A stretch of 64,000 nt of DNA from Accumulibacter sp. (GTDB taxonomy: Bacteria; Pseudomonadota; Gammaproteobacteria; Burkholderiales; Rhodocyclaceae). The translations under genes were made by a program, and so were the position numbers. The notes under the pieces are model-generated. The model was not told the DNA's origin. It worked only from the letters and a program-made list of their open reading frames with translations, and made no database searches. Shown piece by piece: positions 11,074 through 21,628 of this stretch. The stretch is taken from positions 62,001-126,000 of the forward strand of contig NZ_JAPUVI010000029.1 in the NCBI RefSeq assembly GCF_029255285.1, in the 5' to 3' direction. Position 1 is the first letter of the stretch. Every line of letters starts with the position of its first letter.

Positions 11074-11379
11074 TTGCTTACACTGTCCCACTTTTTGATC
11101 CTGGGCGCGATCCTTTTCGCAATCAGCGTCGTTGGCATTTTCCTCAACCGGAAGAATCTGATCATCATCCTGATGTCGATCGAGCTGATGCTGCTGGCGG
11201 TGAACATGAACTTCATTGCCTTTTCCCACTACATGCAGGATCTCGCCGGGCAGGTCTTCGTTTTCTTTATCCTGACCGTCGCGGCTGCCGAGTCGGCAAT
11301 CGGGCTGGCGATTCTGGTGGTGCTGTTCCGTAACCTGAAAACCATCCATGTGGATGATCTGGACAGCCTGAAGGGTTGA
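11074..11379 (+). CDS. nuoK: NADH-quinone oxidoreductase subunit K (TTG start)
   Basis: Small antiporter-like membrane subunit, 101 aa with three helices and the conserved glutamates in [16 protein letters not shown] and [12 protein letters not shown]. The start is a TTG at 11074, supported by a GGGAGG ribosome binding site 5-10 nt upstream and by the family N-terminus [11 protein letters not shown]. No ATG or GTG lies in a suitable place. The stop overlaps the region just before the nuoL start. Confidence 0.93.
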   Translation: MLTLSHFLILGAILFAISVVGIFLNRKNLIIILMSIELMLLAVNMNFIAFSHYMQDLAGQVFVFFILTVAAAESAIGLAILVVLFRNLKTIHVDDLDSLKG

Positions 11380-11381
11380 AC

Positions 11382-13472
11382 ATGGAAATGCAAAAGCTCT
11401 ACCTGATGGTCCCTCTGGCGCCGCTTGTCGGCGCGATCATCGCCGGCCTTTTCTGCCGGGTGATTCCGCGCTGGATGGCGCATACCGTAACGATCGCCGG
11501 CGTTGCCGTGGCGTGCTTCGTCTCGTTCGTCATCTTTCAGGACGTGATGGCGGGCAATACTTACAATGGGCCGGTCTACCAGTGGCTAACGTCGGGAGAG
11601 TATCGTTTCGAGGTTGGTTTTCTGATCGATCAACTGACGGTGACCATGATGTTGGTCGTCACCTCGGTTTCGCTGATGGTTCACATCTACACCATCGGTT
11701 ACATGCAGGACGATCCTGGCTACAACCGTTTTTTCAGTTACATCTCGCTGTTTACCTTTTCGATGTTGATGCTCGTCATGAGCAACAACTTCATGCAGCT
11801 CTTCTTCGGCTGGGAGGCGGTTGGCCTGGTTTCGTATTTGCTGATCGGTTTCTGGTACACCCGGCCGACGGCGATTTTCGCCAATCTGAAAGCCTTCCTG
11901 GTCAACCGCGTCGGCGACTTCGGTTTTATTCTCGGTATCGGTCTCGTCCTCACCTATTTTGGAACGCTCGATTACACCGCCGTTTTCGCCAAAGCGCCAT
12001 CGCTCGCCAGCGAGACAAGCATCGCGTTGTTCGGCGAGGGCCGCGTCGCACTGATGACTGCCATCTGCATCCTGTTGTTCATTGGCGCGATGGGCAAGTC
12101 GGCGCAGGTCCCTCTGCATGTTTGGTTGCCGGACTCGATGGAAGGTCCGACACCGATCTCCGCGCTGATCCACGCGGCGACGATGGTCACGGCCGGCATC
12201 TTTATGGTTGCCCGCATGTCGCCACTCTTCGAGCTGTCTGATACGGCGCTCTCGTTCGTTGTCGTGATCGGTTCGATAACGGCGCTGTTCATGGGCTTTC
12301 TCGGCGTCATCCAGAACGACATCAAGCGTGTGGTGGCCTATTCGACACTGTCGCAGCTTGGCTACATGACTGTTGCCTTGGGTGTTTCCGCGTATTCGGT
12401 GGCCATCTTCCACCTGATGACACATGCTTTCTTCAAGGCGCTGCTGTTCCTCGGCGCCGGCTCGGTGATCATCGGCATGCACCACGACCAGGACATACGC
12501 AATATGGGCGGTCTGCGCAAGTACATGCCGATCACCTGGATTACCTCCCTGATCGGCTCGCTGGCGCTGATTGGGACACCGTTCTTCGCCGGGTTCTATT
12601 CGAAGGATTCGATTATCGAGGCCGTGGCTCTGTCGCACTTGCCGGGTTCCGGCTTTGCCTATTTCGCTGTGATGGCTGGCGTTTTCGTCACTGCCTTCTA
12701 TTCTTTCCGGATGTACTTTCTGGTATTTCACGGTGAGGAACGTTTTGGCAAGGTGCCACATCATGCCGAAACGGTGGCCACTGCCAAGGCCGGTCACGCC
12801 TCGGCCCACGACGACCATTCGGCGCACGACGATGCACATCATGCCAGCGATGACCATGATGCCGGACACCATCATGGGCTCGCGCCGGGCCAGAAGCCAC
12901 ACGAGACGCCCTGGGTGGTGACCTTGCCCCTCGTCATGCTGGCGATACCTTCGGTGGTCATCGGCTATATCGGAATTGAACCGATGCTGTTCGGCGATTT
13001 CTTCAAGCAGTCGATTTTCGTCGATTCGGGCGCGCATCCGGTAATGAAGGAACTTGCCCATCATTTCCACGGCGCTTTTGCCATGGCAACGCACGCCGTG
13101 ACCACGGCCGTGTTCTGGCTGGCTTTCCTGGGCGTCGCGTTGTCGTGGTTTCTATATATGAAACGCCCGGACATTCCGGCCGCCATCAAGAGCCGTTTTG
13201 GCGCGCTGTACACCCTGCTCGACAACAAGTACTACTTCGATAAGTTCAACGATGTCGTCTTTGCCGGCGGTGCACGTCTGCTTGGACGGGGATTGTGGAA
13301 AGGCGGCGACACCGGCCTGATCGACGGTGTCATCGTCAGCGGTGCGGTGCACCTTGTCGGCTGGCTATCCGCCGTGGCTCGCCTGTTCCAGACCGGTCAC
13401 ATTTACCACTACGCTTTTACGATGATCATCGGCGTGTTCGTCTTGATGACCCTTTGGGTCACGCGCGCCTGA
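11382..13472 (+). CDS. nuoL: NADH-quinone oxidoreductase subunit L
   Basis: Distal proton-pumping antiporter-like subunit, 696 aa, with the long lateral helix expected at the C-terminus. The conserved core FFGWEAVGLVSYLLIGFWY and the lysine-bearing MGKSAQVPLHVWLPDSMEGP are present. The ATG at 11382 has AAGGG 6 nt upstream, while an overlapping TTG at 11376 is poorer. A histidine- and aspartate-rich cytoplasmic or periplasmic loop of about 45 residues (roughly 461-507) interrupts the region before the last helices. Confidence 0.96.
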   Translation: MEMQKLYLMVPLAPLVGAIIAGLFCRVIPRWMAHTVTIAGVAVACFVSFVIFQDVMAGNTYNGPVYQWLTSGEYRFEVGFLIDQLTVTMMLVVTSVSLMVHIYTIGYMQDDPGYNRFFSYISLFTFSMLMLVMSNNFMQLFFGWEAVGLVSYLLIGFWYTRPTAIFANLKAFLVNRVGDFGFILGIGLVLTYFGTLDYTAVFAKAPSLASETSIALFGEGRVALMTAICILLFIGAMGKSAQVPLHVWLPDSMEGPTPISALIHAATMVTAGIFMVARMSPLFELSDTALSFVVVIGSITALFMGFLGVIQNDIKRVVAYSTLSQLGYMTVALGVSAYSVAIFHLMTHAFFKALLFLGAGSVIIGMHHDQDIRNMGGLRKYMPITWITSLIGSLALIGTPFFAGFYSKDSIIEAVALSHLPGSGFAYFAVMAGVFVTAFYSFRMYFLVFHGEERFGKVPHHAETVATAKAGHASAHDDHSAHDDAHHASDDHDAGHHHGLAPGQKPHETPWVVTLPLVMLAIPSVVIGYIGIEPMLFGDFFKQSIFVDSGAHPVMKELAHHFHGAFAMATHAVTTAVFWLAFLGVALSWFLYMKRPDIPAAIKSRFGALYTLLDNKYYFDKFNDVVFAGGARLLGRGLWKGGDTGLIDGVIVSGAVHLVGWLSAVARLFQTGHIYHYAFTMIIGVFVLMTLWVTRA

Positions 13473-13495
13473 GCTAGAGAAAGACTGGGAACGAT

Positions 13496-14980
13496 ATGTC
13501 AGGCACGCCGCTTCTCTCTCTTGCCATCTGGGTTCCGATTCTTGCCGGGCTACTGGTTCTGGCAACGGGATCGGATCGTAACGCACCGCTGGCAAGAATG
13601 CTGTCGCTATTGGGTGCCGTCGCCGGCCTGCTGGTGACGATACCGCTGTATACCGGTTTCGACATGCATACGCCGGCCATGCAGTTCGTTGAGCTGAAGA
13701 GTTGGATTCCCAGCTTCAACGTCAACTATCATCTCGGCGTCGATGGCATCTCGATGCTGTTCGTCATTCTCAACAGCTTCATCACGGTGACGGTCGTACT
13801 TGCCGGCTGGCAGGTCATCGACAGCAAGGTGGCGCAGTACAATGCCGGTTTCCTGATCATGTCGGGCTTGTTGAACGGCATATTTTCGGCGCTCGACGGT
13901 CTGCTGTTCTATGTTTTCTTCGAAGCGTCGTTGATCCCCCTGTACCTGATTATCGGTATCTGGGGTGGTCCGAACCGCGTTTACGCGGCCTTCAAGTTTT
14001 TCCTTTTTACGCTTCTGGGGTCTCTGCTGTTCCTGTTGGCGCTGATCTACATGTACCTGAAATCGGGCGGCAGCTTCTCTATTCTTGACTGGCACCAAAT
14101 GCCTCTCGGGATGGCGCCGCAGACCTGGTTGTTCCTCGCCTTCCTGGTTGCTTTCGCAGTCAAGGTACCGATGTGGCCGGTGCATACCTGGCTGCCAGAC
14201 GCCCACGTCGAAGCACCGACCGGTGGATCGATCGTCCTCGCGGCGATCGCTCTGAAGCTCGGTGCCTACGGCTTCCTGCGCTTTTCCCTGCCGATCGCGC
14301 CGGATGCCTCGCACCAACTGGCCGGCCTGGTGATCGCACTGTCGTTGATCGCCATCATCTACATCGGCTTCGTCGCCCTGGCCCAGGAGGACATGAAGAA
14401 ACTCGTCGCCTACTCGTCGATTGCGCACATGGGTTTCGTGACTCTCGGTTTCTTCATTTTCAGCGCCATGGGTATCGAGGGTGCGCTCGTACAGATGATT
14501 TCTCACGGCTTTGTTTCCGGTGCGATGTTCTTCTCGATCGGCGTCATGTACGATCGGGCGCACTCGCGGCAGATCGCCGACTACGGCGGTGTGGTCAACA
14601 AGATGCCGAAATTTGCCGCATTCTTCATGCTTTTTGCGATGGCCAACGCCGGTCTGCCGGCCACCTCCGGATTCGTCGGCGAGTTCATGGTCATCCTCGC
14701 CGCCGTCGGCTACAACTTCTGGATAGCCTTTGCGGCAGCGACGACGATGGTCGTCGGTGCGGCCTATACTCTGTGGATGTACAAGCGAGTGGTGTTCGGT
14801 GCCGTGGCCAACCACCATGTCGCGGAACTCGCCGACATCAACGCCCGGGAGTTTTTCATTTTTGTACTGTTCGCGCTTGGTGCGCTGGGCATGGGTCTCT
14901 ATCCGCAGCCCTTTACTGAAGTCATGCACAGCTCTGTAAACGAGTTGTTGCGTCACGTCGCCCTCAGCAAGATCCAATAA
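13496..14980 (+). CDS. nuoM: NADH-quinone oxidoreductase subunit M
   Basis: Proton-pumping antiporter-like membrane subunit, 494 aa, about fourteen helices. The family motifs FFEASLIPLYLIIGIWG and AVKVPMWPVHTWLPDAHVEA (the key lysine and the discontinuous helix) are present. A GGGA sequence precedes the ATG at 13496. It lies 23 nt after nuoL and 12 nt before nuoN. Confidence 0.96.
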   Translation: MSGTPLLSLAIWVPILAGLLVLATGSDRNAPLARMLSLLGAVAGLLVTIPLYTGFDMHTPAMQFVELKSWIPSFNVNYHLGVDGISMLFVILNSFITVTVVLAGWQVIDSKVAQYNAGFLIMSGLLNGIFSALDGLLFYVFFEASLIPLYLIIGIWGGPNRVYAAFKFFLFTLLGSLLFLLALIYMYLKSGGSFSILDWHQMPLGMAPQTWLFLAFLVAFAVKVPMWPVHTWLPDAHVEAPTGGSIVLAAIALKLGAYGFLRFSLPIAPDASHQLAGLVIALSLIAIIYIGFVALAQEDMKKLVAYSSIAHMGFVTLGFFIFSAMGIEGALVQMISHGFVSGAMFFSIGVMYDRAHSRQIADYGGVVNKMPKFAAFFMLFAMANAGLPATSGFVGEFMVILAAVGYNFWIAFAAATTMVVGAAYTLWMYKRVVFGAVANHHVAELADINAREFFIFVLFALGALGMGLYPQPFTEVMHSSVNELLRHVALSKIQ

Positions 14981-14992
14981 TTGGTAGCCGCT

Positions 14993-16483
14993 ATGACTCT
15001 TGCCGACATGCAGTTCCAGACGCCTGATCTTCGACTCGCTAGTGCGGAGATCTTCATGCTGGCGATGGCTTGCCTGATCCTTTTGCTCGATCTCTTTGTC
15101 AAAGACAAGAAGCGGACGCTGACATTCGTCGCCACGCAGCTTACCCTGGTCGCGACAGCGGTCCTTACCTTTGCGATGACTTCCGCGGACGTCGGCTATA
15201 CCTTTAGCAATATGTACGTTGGCGATCTCCTGAGCGACTTGCTGAAACTGCTGCTTTACCTGACGGTGCTCGTCGTGCTGTTCTACTCGCGCGGCTACAT
15301 CCTCGAACGCGAACAGATGGCCAGGGGCGAATATTACGTCCTCGTGCTTTTCGCCACACTGGGCATGATGGTGATGATTTCAGCGAATCACTTCCTGACC
15401 GTCTATCTCGGGCTTGAACTGCTTTCGCTGTCGCTCTACGCGATGGTCGCCATGAATCGCGATTCGGTACCGGCAACTGAGGCGGCGATGAAGTACTTCG
15501 TGCTGGGTGCGCTGGCGTCAGGTCTTCTCCTGTACGGCATGTCGATGATCTACGGTGCCACCGGTACGCTCGAGATCAGGGCGGTCGCCGAGCGCTTGGA
15601 CACCGGCCAGGTCGACCGGACGATTCTCGTATTTGGTGTGGTCTTCCTGGTTTCAGGGATAGCTTTCAAGCTGGGAGTCGTTCCGTTTCACATGTGGATT
15701 CCGGACGTCTATCATGGCGCGCCGACGGCTGTCACGCTATTTATCGCCACCGCACCGAAACTAGCCGCCTTCGCGATCGTCATCCGCATGCTGGTCAGCG
15801 GCCTGATCGTTGTGTCTTCGGATTGGCAGTCGATGTTGATCCTGCTCGCCGTATTGTCCATGGCCATCGGCAACGTTGCTGCCATCGCGCAGACTAATCT
15901 GAAGCGCATGCTGGCGTATTCGGCGATCTCCCACATGGGCTTCATGCTGCTCGGCTTGGTCACCGGCGTCGTCGGCGGCGATGCGCCCTTCGTCTCTATC
16001 AGTGCCTACAGCGCGTCGATGTTCTACGTCGTGACCTATGTCCTGACCAGCGCGGGCACATTCGGCATGATTCTTTTGCTGGCCAGGAACGGCGTCGAAT
16101 CGGATGATCTCGATGACCTCAAGGGCCTCAACAAGCGCAGCCCCTGGTTCGCCGCACTGATGATGATGATGATGTTTTCGATGGCGGGAGTACCGTTCTT
16201 CGTCGGTTTCTTTGCCAAATTCTCCGTATTGCAGTCGGTCGTCGCGGCTGGTCAGCTCTGGTTGGCGATCGTCGCGGTACTCTTTTCGCTGATTGGCTGC
16301 TTCTATTATCTGCGCGTCGTCAAGATCATGTATTTCGATCAGCCCATCGATGCCACACCCATCGAGGCACCGATGGACATGAAGGTTTTGATCTCAGCCA
16401 ACGGTCTGGCGGTGGCCTTGCTGGGGATTTTTCCGCAAGCCTTGATGTCGCTTTGCGCCGTCGCGCTTCTGCGCTCACTCTGA
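14993..16483 (+). CDS. nuoN: NADH-quinone oxidoreductase subunit N
   Basis: Third antiporter-like proton-pumping subunit and the last gene of the operon, 496 aa. The conserved [17 protein letters not shown] and [20 protein letters not shown] motifs are visible. The ATG at 14993 gives [13 protein letters not shown]. An in-frame TTG at 14981 directly after the nuoM stop is an alternative adding four residues. It is followed by a strong intrinsic terminator. Confidence 0.95.
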   Translation: MTLADMQFQTPDLRLASAEIFMLAMACLILLLDLFVKDKKRTLTFVATQLTLVATAVLTFAMTSADVGYTFSNMYVGDLLSDLLKLLLYLTVLVVLFYSRGYILEREQMARGEYYVLVLFATLGMMVMISANHFLTVYLGLELLSLSLYAMVAMNRDSVPATEAAMKYFVLGALASGLLLYGMSMIYGATGTLEIRAVAERLDTGQVDRTILVFGVVFLVSGIAFKLGVVPFHMWIPDVYHGAPTAVTLFIATAPKLAAFAIVIRMLVSGLIVVSSDWQSMLILLAVLSMAIGNVAAIAQTNLKRMLAYSAISHMGFMLLGLVTGVVGGDAPFVSISAYSASMFYVVTYVLTSAGTFGMILLLARNGVESDDLDDLKGLNKRSPWFAALMMMMMFSMAGVPFFVGFFAKFSVLQSVVAAGQLWLAIVAVLFSLIGCFYYLRVVKIMYFDQPIDATPIEAPMDMKVLISANGLAVALLGIFPQALMSLCAVALLRSL

Positions 16484-16505
16484 GCGCTGCTCGGTCGATC
16501 GCCCA

Positions 16506-16528
16506 CGCCCCGCCAGGCGGGGCGTTTT
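16506..16528 (+). terminator. intrinsic terminator after nuoN
   Basis: Perfect 9-bp inverted repeat CGCCCCGCC-A-GGCGGGGCG (16506-16524) followed by TTTT (16525-16528). It lies 22 nt after the nuoN stop and 16 nt before the NUDIX gene, so it marks the end of the nuo operon. The NUDIX gene would need readthrough or its own promoter. Confidence 0.85.
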
Positions 16529-16544
16529 CATTGGGAGTCTCAGA

Positions 16545-17105
16545 ATGGACGACGAATACCGACACCTGAGCGAGGAGCCACTCGACAGCACGCAGGTTTT
16601 TCGCGGCAAACTGCTCGACGTGCGCTGTGATCGCGTGCGCCTGCCGGACGGCGCGGAAAGGCTGCGCGAATACGTGAAACACCAGGGCGCGGTGGTGGTC
16701 ATCGGCTTGTCCGACGATGGCCGTATGCTCTTCGTGCGACAGCACCGCTATCCGCTGCACCGCAGCTTCCTCGAGCTGCCGGCCGGCAAGATCGATCCGG
16801 GCGAGGAAGTTCTCCAAACCGCTATCCGGGAGCTGCGCGAGGAAACCGGTCACGTGGCAGGTGATTGGCGCCATCTCGGAACAATGCATCCCTGTGTAGG
16901 CTACTCGGACGAGCGAATCGAGATATTTCTCGCCCGTTCCGTATCCCGCGCATCCGCGCCCAAACCCGACCAAGGAGAGTTTCTCGACCTCTTGAGTCTG
17001 TCGCTTGAAGATGCGCTGGCGGCCGTGAGGAGCGGCGTTATCACTGATGCGAAAACGGTTACCGCGCTATTCTGGGCGGAGAAAGTCATCCTCGCCGGTT
17101 GGTGA
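16545..17105 (+). CDS. NUDIX hydrolase, ADP-ribose pyrophosphatase-like
   Basis: 186-aa NUDIX enzyme. The full Nudix box is present (GKIDPGEEVLQTAIRELREE then TGH), preceded by LELPA, a pattern typical of ADP-ribose and nucleoside-diphosphate-sugar pyrophosphatases. The domain covers about residues 45-180. The ATG at 16545 follows GGGAGTCTC. The gene stands alone between the nuo terminator and the convergent yceH gene. The exact substrate is inferred from the motif style only. Confidence 0.88.
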   Translation: MDDEYRHLSEEPLDSTQVFRGKLLDVRCDRVRLPDGAERLREYVKHQGAVVVIGLSDDGRMLFVRQHRYPLHRSFLELPAGKIDPGEEVLQTAIRELREETGHVAGDWRHLGTMHPCVGYSDERIEIFLARSVSRASAPKPDQGEFLDLLSLSLEDALAAVRSGVITDAKTVTALFWAEKVILAGW

Positions 17106-17161
17106 TCGATGCGGCGGCGACAGGCAAATCGCCGCTTGCGTTCGGCTACCGAGGTTGGGCG

Positions 17162-17797
17162 CTAGCGCGTGATTCCCGCTATCGTCGCCCGCAGTTCAGC
17201 CAGATCCATCTCCAGGCGAGCCACACGCTCTTCCAGGGCGGCGGTTGCCCGGGTCGTTTCCTGCGGCGCAGCGTCGGGGCCTAGCGTGGCCGGACCACAC
17301 AGCAGGTGTGCCCAGCGATGCTCGCGCGCGCCGGCCTGCTTCGGCAGCCGGCTGACGAGCGGGCCGCCGCCGCGCGCCGCCAGTTCTTGCAGATAAGCTT
17401 CCACCGAGGAGCTGTCGTCGAAGTGGTACAGGCGTTCGCTGTTGGCGCGCAGTTCGCTGACGGTTTGCGCGCCGCGCAGTACCATTATGGCCAGCAGAGT
17501 GACGCTCGCCGTCGGTAGGCCATAGGCGCGGCCGAAGTTGTGCGCGTAGCGCAGTACGCGTCCAGACGCGCCGTAGGTTTCGAGCACCAGAACGCGGCTA
17601 CGCAAATTCTCCAGTGCTGATTGCACTTCGTTGTCGCTGACATTCGTCACCGGATCGCGCGCGGACTTCTGATTGCAGCCCGCGGTCAGGCTGTTCAGCG
17701 TCAGCGGATAGGTGTCGGGAGTAGTCTTTTCCTTTTCGACCAACACGCCGAGAATGCGTGCTTCGAGAAAACTCAGGGCAGGCAGGCTGTCTGGCAT
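17162..17797 (-). CDS. yceH: DUF480 / YceH family protein
   Basis: 211-aa member of the YceH (UPF0502/DUF480) family, recognised by LSFLEARILGVLVEKEKTTP and YPLTLNSLTAGCNQKSARDP at the N-terminus. The fold is two winged-helix domains (about residues 8-90 and 95-170). A short coiled coil (ALEERVARLEMDLAELRATI) closes the protein. The biochemical function is unknown. It lies 37 nt upstream of prfC on the same strand. Confidence 0.9.
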   Translation of the reverse strand: MPDSLPALSFLEARILGVLVEKEKTTPDTYPLTLNSLTAGCNQKSARDPVTNVSDNEVQSALENLRSRVLVLETYGASGRVLRYAHNFGRAYGLPTASVTLLAIMVLRGAQTVSELRANSERLYHFDDSSSVEAYLQELAARGGGPLVSRLPKQAGAREHRWAHLLCGPATLGPDAAPQETTRATAALEERVARLEMDLAELRATIAGITR

Positions 17798-17834
17798 CGG
17801 TCGTCTTTCTCTGGAAAGTGCGCTTGGTGGGGCG

Positions 17835-19457
17835 TCAAGCGAGTAGCTGTCCGTGTTCCCGCGAGTCGAGGAAGCCGACGCGCGGCCATTTCTCGCTCGT
17901 CACTTCCAGGTTGTAACGCGTGCTGGCCAGGTAAACCGGGTTGCCGTCGACGTCCTTCGCCATTCGGTGGAGTTGCTCACGCTCGAAATTGCGGCGTGTC
18001 GCGTCGTCCGGAAAGCTCAACCAGCGCGCCGTGTAGATGTCGGCCGGTTCGAATATCGCGTCGACTTTGTACTCGGTTTGCAGGCGCTGCGCGACGACTT
18101 CGAACTGCAGGTAGCCGACAGCACCGAGCAGCAGTGCGCCGCTGGCGAGATTCTCGAAAACCTGAATCGCTCCCTCCTCGCCGAGTTCCTGCAGACCTTT
18201 CAACAGTTGCTTGCTCTTCAGTGGGTCGCGCAAGCGCGCGACGCGAAAAAGCTCGGGCGAAAAGTAGGGAATTCCTTTGAAGCTTAGCGCCTCTCCCTCG
18301 CTCAAGGTATCGCCGATGTGAAGATTGCCGTGATTGTGAATGCCGATGATGTCCCCGGCGACCGCATCCTCCATCAGCAGACGCTCGTTGGCCATGAAAG
18401 TCAGCACGTTGGCCAGTTTCATGTCGCGTTCCAGGCGTAGGTGCCTGACCTTCATGCCCGGCGTGTAGCGGCCCGAACAGACGCGGAAGAACGCGATCCG
18501 ATCACGATGCTTGGGATCCATGTTGGCCTGAATCTTGAACACGAAGCCGGTGAAGGTCGCCTCGCCGGGTTGCACTCGGCGTGTGCCGCCGTCGCGCTCT
18601 TGCGGTGGGGGGGCCCAATCCAGCAGCGCCTGGAGAATCTCCTGGACACCGAAGTTGTTGATCGCTGACCCGAAAAAAACGGGCGACTGGCGCCCGGCGA
18701 GAAAACCCACCAGATCGAAAGGGCTGCTGGCGCTCTGAATCAGGTCCACGTCTTCGCGCAGCTTTCCCACCTCGGCGGGAAACTGCGCGTCGAGCAGAGG
18801 GTTGGCGAGACCGTCTAAAGGCTCCGACTCGCTGCGTCGTTCCTGGCCAGCGGCGAAGTGAAGCAGACGATCGTTCAACAGGTGGTAGACGCCCCGAAAA
18901 GTTTTGCCCATGCCAATCGGCCAGGTGACCGGCGCGCATTCGATGCCGAGGACGGACTCGATTTCTTCGAGCAGGTCAAAAGGCTCGCGTACCTCGCGGT
19001 CGAACTTGTTAACGAAAGTAATGATTGGCGTGTTACGCATGCGGCAGACGTTTAGCAGTTTGATGGTCTGCGCTTCGACACCTTTGGCGGCGTCGATGAC
19101 CATCACTGCCGCATCGACGGCGGTCAGCACACGGTAGGTGTCCTCGGAAAAATCCTCGTGGCCCGGCGTGTCGAGGAGATTGATCGTGTGGTCGCGATAG
19201 TCGAACTGCATCACCGAACTGGTTACCGAGATGCCGCGCTGCTTTTCCACTTCCATCCAGTCGGAAGTCGCATGGCGAGCGCTCTTGCGCCCCTTGACGG
19301 TCCCGGCGAGCTGTATCGCGCCGCCGAACAGCAACAGTTTTTCCGTCAGCGTCGTCTTGCCCGCGTCCGGGTGGGAAATGATGGCGAAGGTTCGTCGTCG
19401 CGCGATGTCGCGCAGGATCTCGGGCGGAAAGTGGAGATGGCTCGGGGTGATGCTCAT
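17835..19457 (-). CDS. prfC: peptide chain release factor 3
   Basis: Translational GTPase RF3, 540 aa, which removes RF1/RF2 from the ribosome after termination. GTP-binding motifs are clear: SHPDAGKTT (G1), the [14 protein letters not shown]3 loop, and FVNKFDRE (G4). The RF3-specific C-terminal region follows. The ATG at 19457 ([24 protein letters not shown]) matches the family start. A further in-frame start upstream gives an unlikely 38-residue extension. Confidence 0.96.
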   Translation of the reverse strand: MSITPSHLHFPPEILRDIARRRTFAIISHPDAGKTTLTEKLLLFGGAIQLAGTVKGRKSARHATSDWMEVEKQRGISVTSSVMQFDYRDHTINLLDTPGHEDFSEDTYRVLTAVDAAVMVIDAAKGVEAQTIKLLNVCRMRNTPIITFVNKFDREVREPFDLLEEIESVLGIECAPVTWPIGMGKTFRGVYHLLNDRLLHFAAGQERRSESEPLDGLANPLLDAQFPAEVGKLREDVDLIQSASSPFDLVGFLAGRQSPVFFGSAINNFGVQEILQALLDWAPPPQERDGGTRRVQPGEATFTGFVFKIQANMDPKHRDRIAFFRVCSGRYTPGMKVRHLRLERDMKLANVLTFMANERLLMEDAVAGDIIGIHNHGNLHIGDTLSEGEALSFKGIPYFSPELFRVARLRDPLKSKQLLKGLQELGEEGAIQVFENLASGALLLGAVGYLQFEVVAQRLQTEYKVDAIFEPADIYTARWLSFPDDATRRNFEREQLHRMAKDVDGNPVYLASTRYNLEVTSEKWPRVGFLDSREHGQLLA

Positions 19458-19548
19458 CGCGAAAACCTTCGGCGGCAGCAAAACAAAAGCCGCCGGCGGA
19501 AGGTGAAAGCTGACCCGCTGGCGGTGCGCAGCGCGAACTATAGCAAGT

Positions 19549-20823
19549 CTAGACCGACGCGGGAACTGCACCGGTCGAACGTCCTAGCCACGCCAGCGCA
19601 CCCAGACCAGCCGCACGGCCGCTGGCCAGGCAGGCGGTGAGCAGATAGCCGCCGGTGGGCGCTTCCCAGTCCAGCATTTCGCCGGCACAAAAAACTCCCG
19701 GCCAATTGAGGAGCATCAATCGTTCGTCGAGCGCTTCGAAGCGCACGCCTCCGGCACTGCTGATCGCCTCGTCGAGTGGTCGCGCGGCGATCAAGCGCAG
19801 GGGCAGCGACTTGATCGCCGTGCCGAGGCGTGCGGGGTCGGAAACATCGTCCGCCGGGACACATTCACGTAGTAACGCGACCTTGGCACCTCTGAGCCGC
19901 AGGCGGCTTTGCAGGTGGCCAGCGAGCGACCGGGTGCCGCGTGGTCTCGACAACTCACTGATCACGCTGGCCAGTTCTCGCCCGGGCAACAGATCGAGTT
20001 GCAGGGTCGCCGAACCGATGGCCGCGATTCGGTCGCGCAACGGGGCCGACAAGGCATAGATCAAACTACCTTCGACACCATTGGCGGTGAGAACGAACTC
20101 TCCCTGCCGTTGTTGCCAGTGCCCCTCCGAGTCCTGAAACGAAGCGACAACCGACTTGATCGGCTGACCAGCGAAGCGCTCGCGCAGGTGAGCGCTCCAG
20201 TCACAGTCGAAGCCGCAGTTGGCCGGACGCAAGGGCTCCAAAGCTATGCCGGCCTTTTCAAACAGCGCGTACCAGTGCCCGTCCGAGCCGAGTCTGCTCC
20301 AACTGCCGCCACCCAGGGCCAGGACTACGGCCTTGGCCTCGTGCTGCCGATCTCCGTCAGGGGTCGAGAACAAGAGCTTCGTTCTTTCCCCCGCCTCCGT
20401 TCTGCTCCAGCCTTGCCAACGGTGCCGTACGTGGAAGTGCACCCCAGAATCACGCAAGCGATGCAGCCAGGCGCGCAGAAGCGGCGCCGCTTTCATCCCG
20501 CTCGGAAAGACGCGGCCCGAACTGCCAATGAAGGTATCGATGCCCAGGCCATGGGCCCACTCGCGAACGGCTGCGGGTCCGAAAGCGGCGAGCAGCGGAG
20601 CGATTTGAGCCTGGCGCTGGCCATAGCGGCTGCAGAACAGGGGCGCGGCTTCAGAGTGAGTAATGTTGAGACCTCCCCGGCCGGCGATCAGAAGCTTGCG
20701 CCCGAACGACGGCATGGCGTCGTAGAGGTCAACTCCGACTCCGGCGCGGCTCAGTGTCTCGGCCGCCATGAGCCCGGCTGGTCCACCGCCGACGACCACA
20801 ACAGCGTGCGGCAATGCGGCCAC
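19549..20823 (-). CDS. FAD/NAD(P)-binding flavoprotein, HI0933/YhiN type
   Basis: 424-aa flavoprotein. The N-terminal Rossmann motif is [14 protein letters not shown] (residues 8-21), followed by the family signature [18 protein letters not shown] (about residues 41-58). The C-terminal FAD contact is [20 protein letters not shown]. This matches the HI0933-like group, specifically the subgroup annotated in pseudomonads as TIGR03862. The substrate is unknown. It begins 4 nt after the murI stop, so the two are probably co-transcribed. Confidence 0.88.
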   Translation of the reverse strand: MAALPHAVVVVGGGPAGLMAAETLSRAGVGVDLYDAMPSFGRKLLIAGRGGLNITHSEAAPLFCSRYGQRQAQIAPLLAAFGPAAVREWAHGLGIDTFIGSSGRVFPSGMKAAPLLRAWLHRLRDSGVHFHVRHRWQGWSRTEAGERTKLLFSTPDGDRQHEAKAVVLALGGGSWSRLGSDGHWYALFEKAGIALEPLRPANCGFDCDWSAHLRERFAGQPIKSVVASFQDSEGHWQQRQGEFVLTANGVEGSLIYALSAPLRDRIAAIGSATLQLDLLPGRELASVISELSRPRGTRSLAGHLQSRLRLRGAKVALLRECVPADDVSDPARLGTAIKSLPLRLIAARPLDEAISSAGGVRFEALDERLMLLNWPGVFCAGEMLDWEAPTGGYLLTACLASGRAAGLGALAWLGRSTGAVPASV

Positions 20824-20827
20824 GGGG

Positions 20828-21613
20828 TCAGGCGACGACCAGACGCGCCGAGTCCTTGAGGCGATGCGTCAACCACGAGAGGCCGAGTGCGGGCAGGGCG
20901 GCATGCAGTCGCTCTGGCTGGGCGGTGGCGAGCAAGGTCAACTGGCCGCGGCCGAGCGCCGAGGCGCCGGCAAGGCGAACGCACTGGCGGGCCACGGCGT
21001 CGGCGACGTCAACCAGTGTTGCCTGGTGGGCGACGATGGGCTCCAAGGTTGGGCAGAGAAAGGCGTAATGGGTACAGCCAAGGACAATCTGATCGACGCC
21101 GTCGGCGAGCAATGGCGCCAAATGCCGACGCGCCTCGTCGACGAAATCGGGATCCTCGAGGTGCAGGGCTTCGACACGCGTCGCCCAGCCGGGGCAGGGC
21201 TCGACGGCCACGCGTACGGAACCCGCGTGTTGTCGGATAAGCTGTGCCAAGCGTGGGCTACGCGCCGTGGAGGTGGTGGCCAATACGGCGATCCGGCCGC
21301 TGCGTGAGGCGGCAGCTGCCGGCTTGACACCGGGCTCGACACCGACCACCGGTAGTCTCGGAAAGGCTTCACGAAAAGCGGTCACGGCGGCGACGGTGGC
21401 CGTGTTGCAGGCGACGACGATCACGCCACAACCTGCCTCGACGAGGTGACCGCCGATCCTCAGGACACGATCGCGGATGAAGGAGTCGTCCTTGTCGCCG
21501 TAGGGAAGGTGTGCCGTGTCCGCCAGGTAGACCAGGTCGGCCGAGGGGAGCTCGCGAGCGATCGCGGCAAGCACCGAAAGGCCTCCGAGACCGCTGTCGA
21601 AAACACCGATCAT
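20828..21613 (-). CDS. murI: glutamate racemase
   Basis: Makes D-glutamate for peptidoglycan; 261 aa. The two catalytic cysteines are Cys69 in VVACNTATVAA and Cys180 in VLGCTHYAFL. The N-terminal IGVFDSGLGGLSVL motif and ADTAHLPYGDK are typical. It lies 15 nt after the RidA-family gene and 4 nt before the flavoprotein gene. The start ATG at 21613 is the only reasonable one. Confidence 0.96.
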   Translation of the reverse strand: MIGVFDSGLGGLSVLAAIARELPSADLVYLADTAHLPYGDKDDSFIRDRVLRIGGHLVEAGCGVIVVACNTATVAAVTAFREAFPRLPVVGVEPGVKPAAAASRSGRIAVLATTSTARSPRLAQLIRQHAGSVRVAVEPCPGWATRVEALHLEDPDFVDEARRHLAPLLADGVDQIVLGCTHYAFLCPTLEPIVAHQATLVDVADAVARQCVRLAGASALGRGQLTLLATAQPERLHAALPALGLSWLTHRLKDSARLVVA

Positions 21614-21628
21614 GCGTCCGACAACAGA

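Noticed and set aside
11586-13094. 502-codon minus-strand frame within nuoL, and a similar one in nuoM (13607-14977)
   Set aside because: Both are antisense to conserved complex I genes and encode His/Arg/Gln-rich sequences of no recognisable kind.
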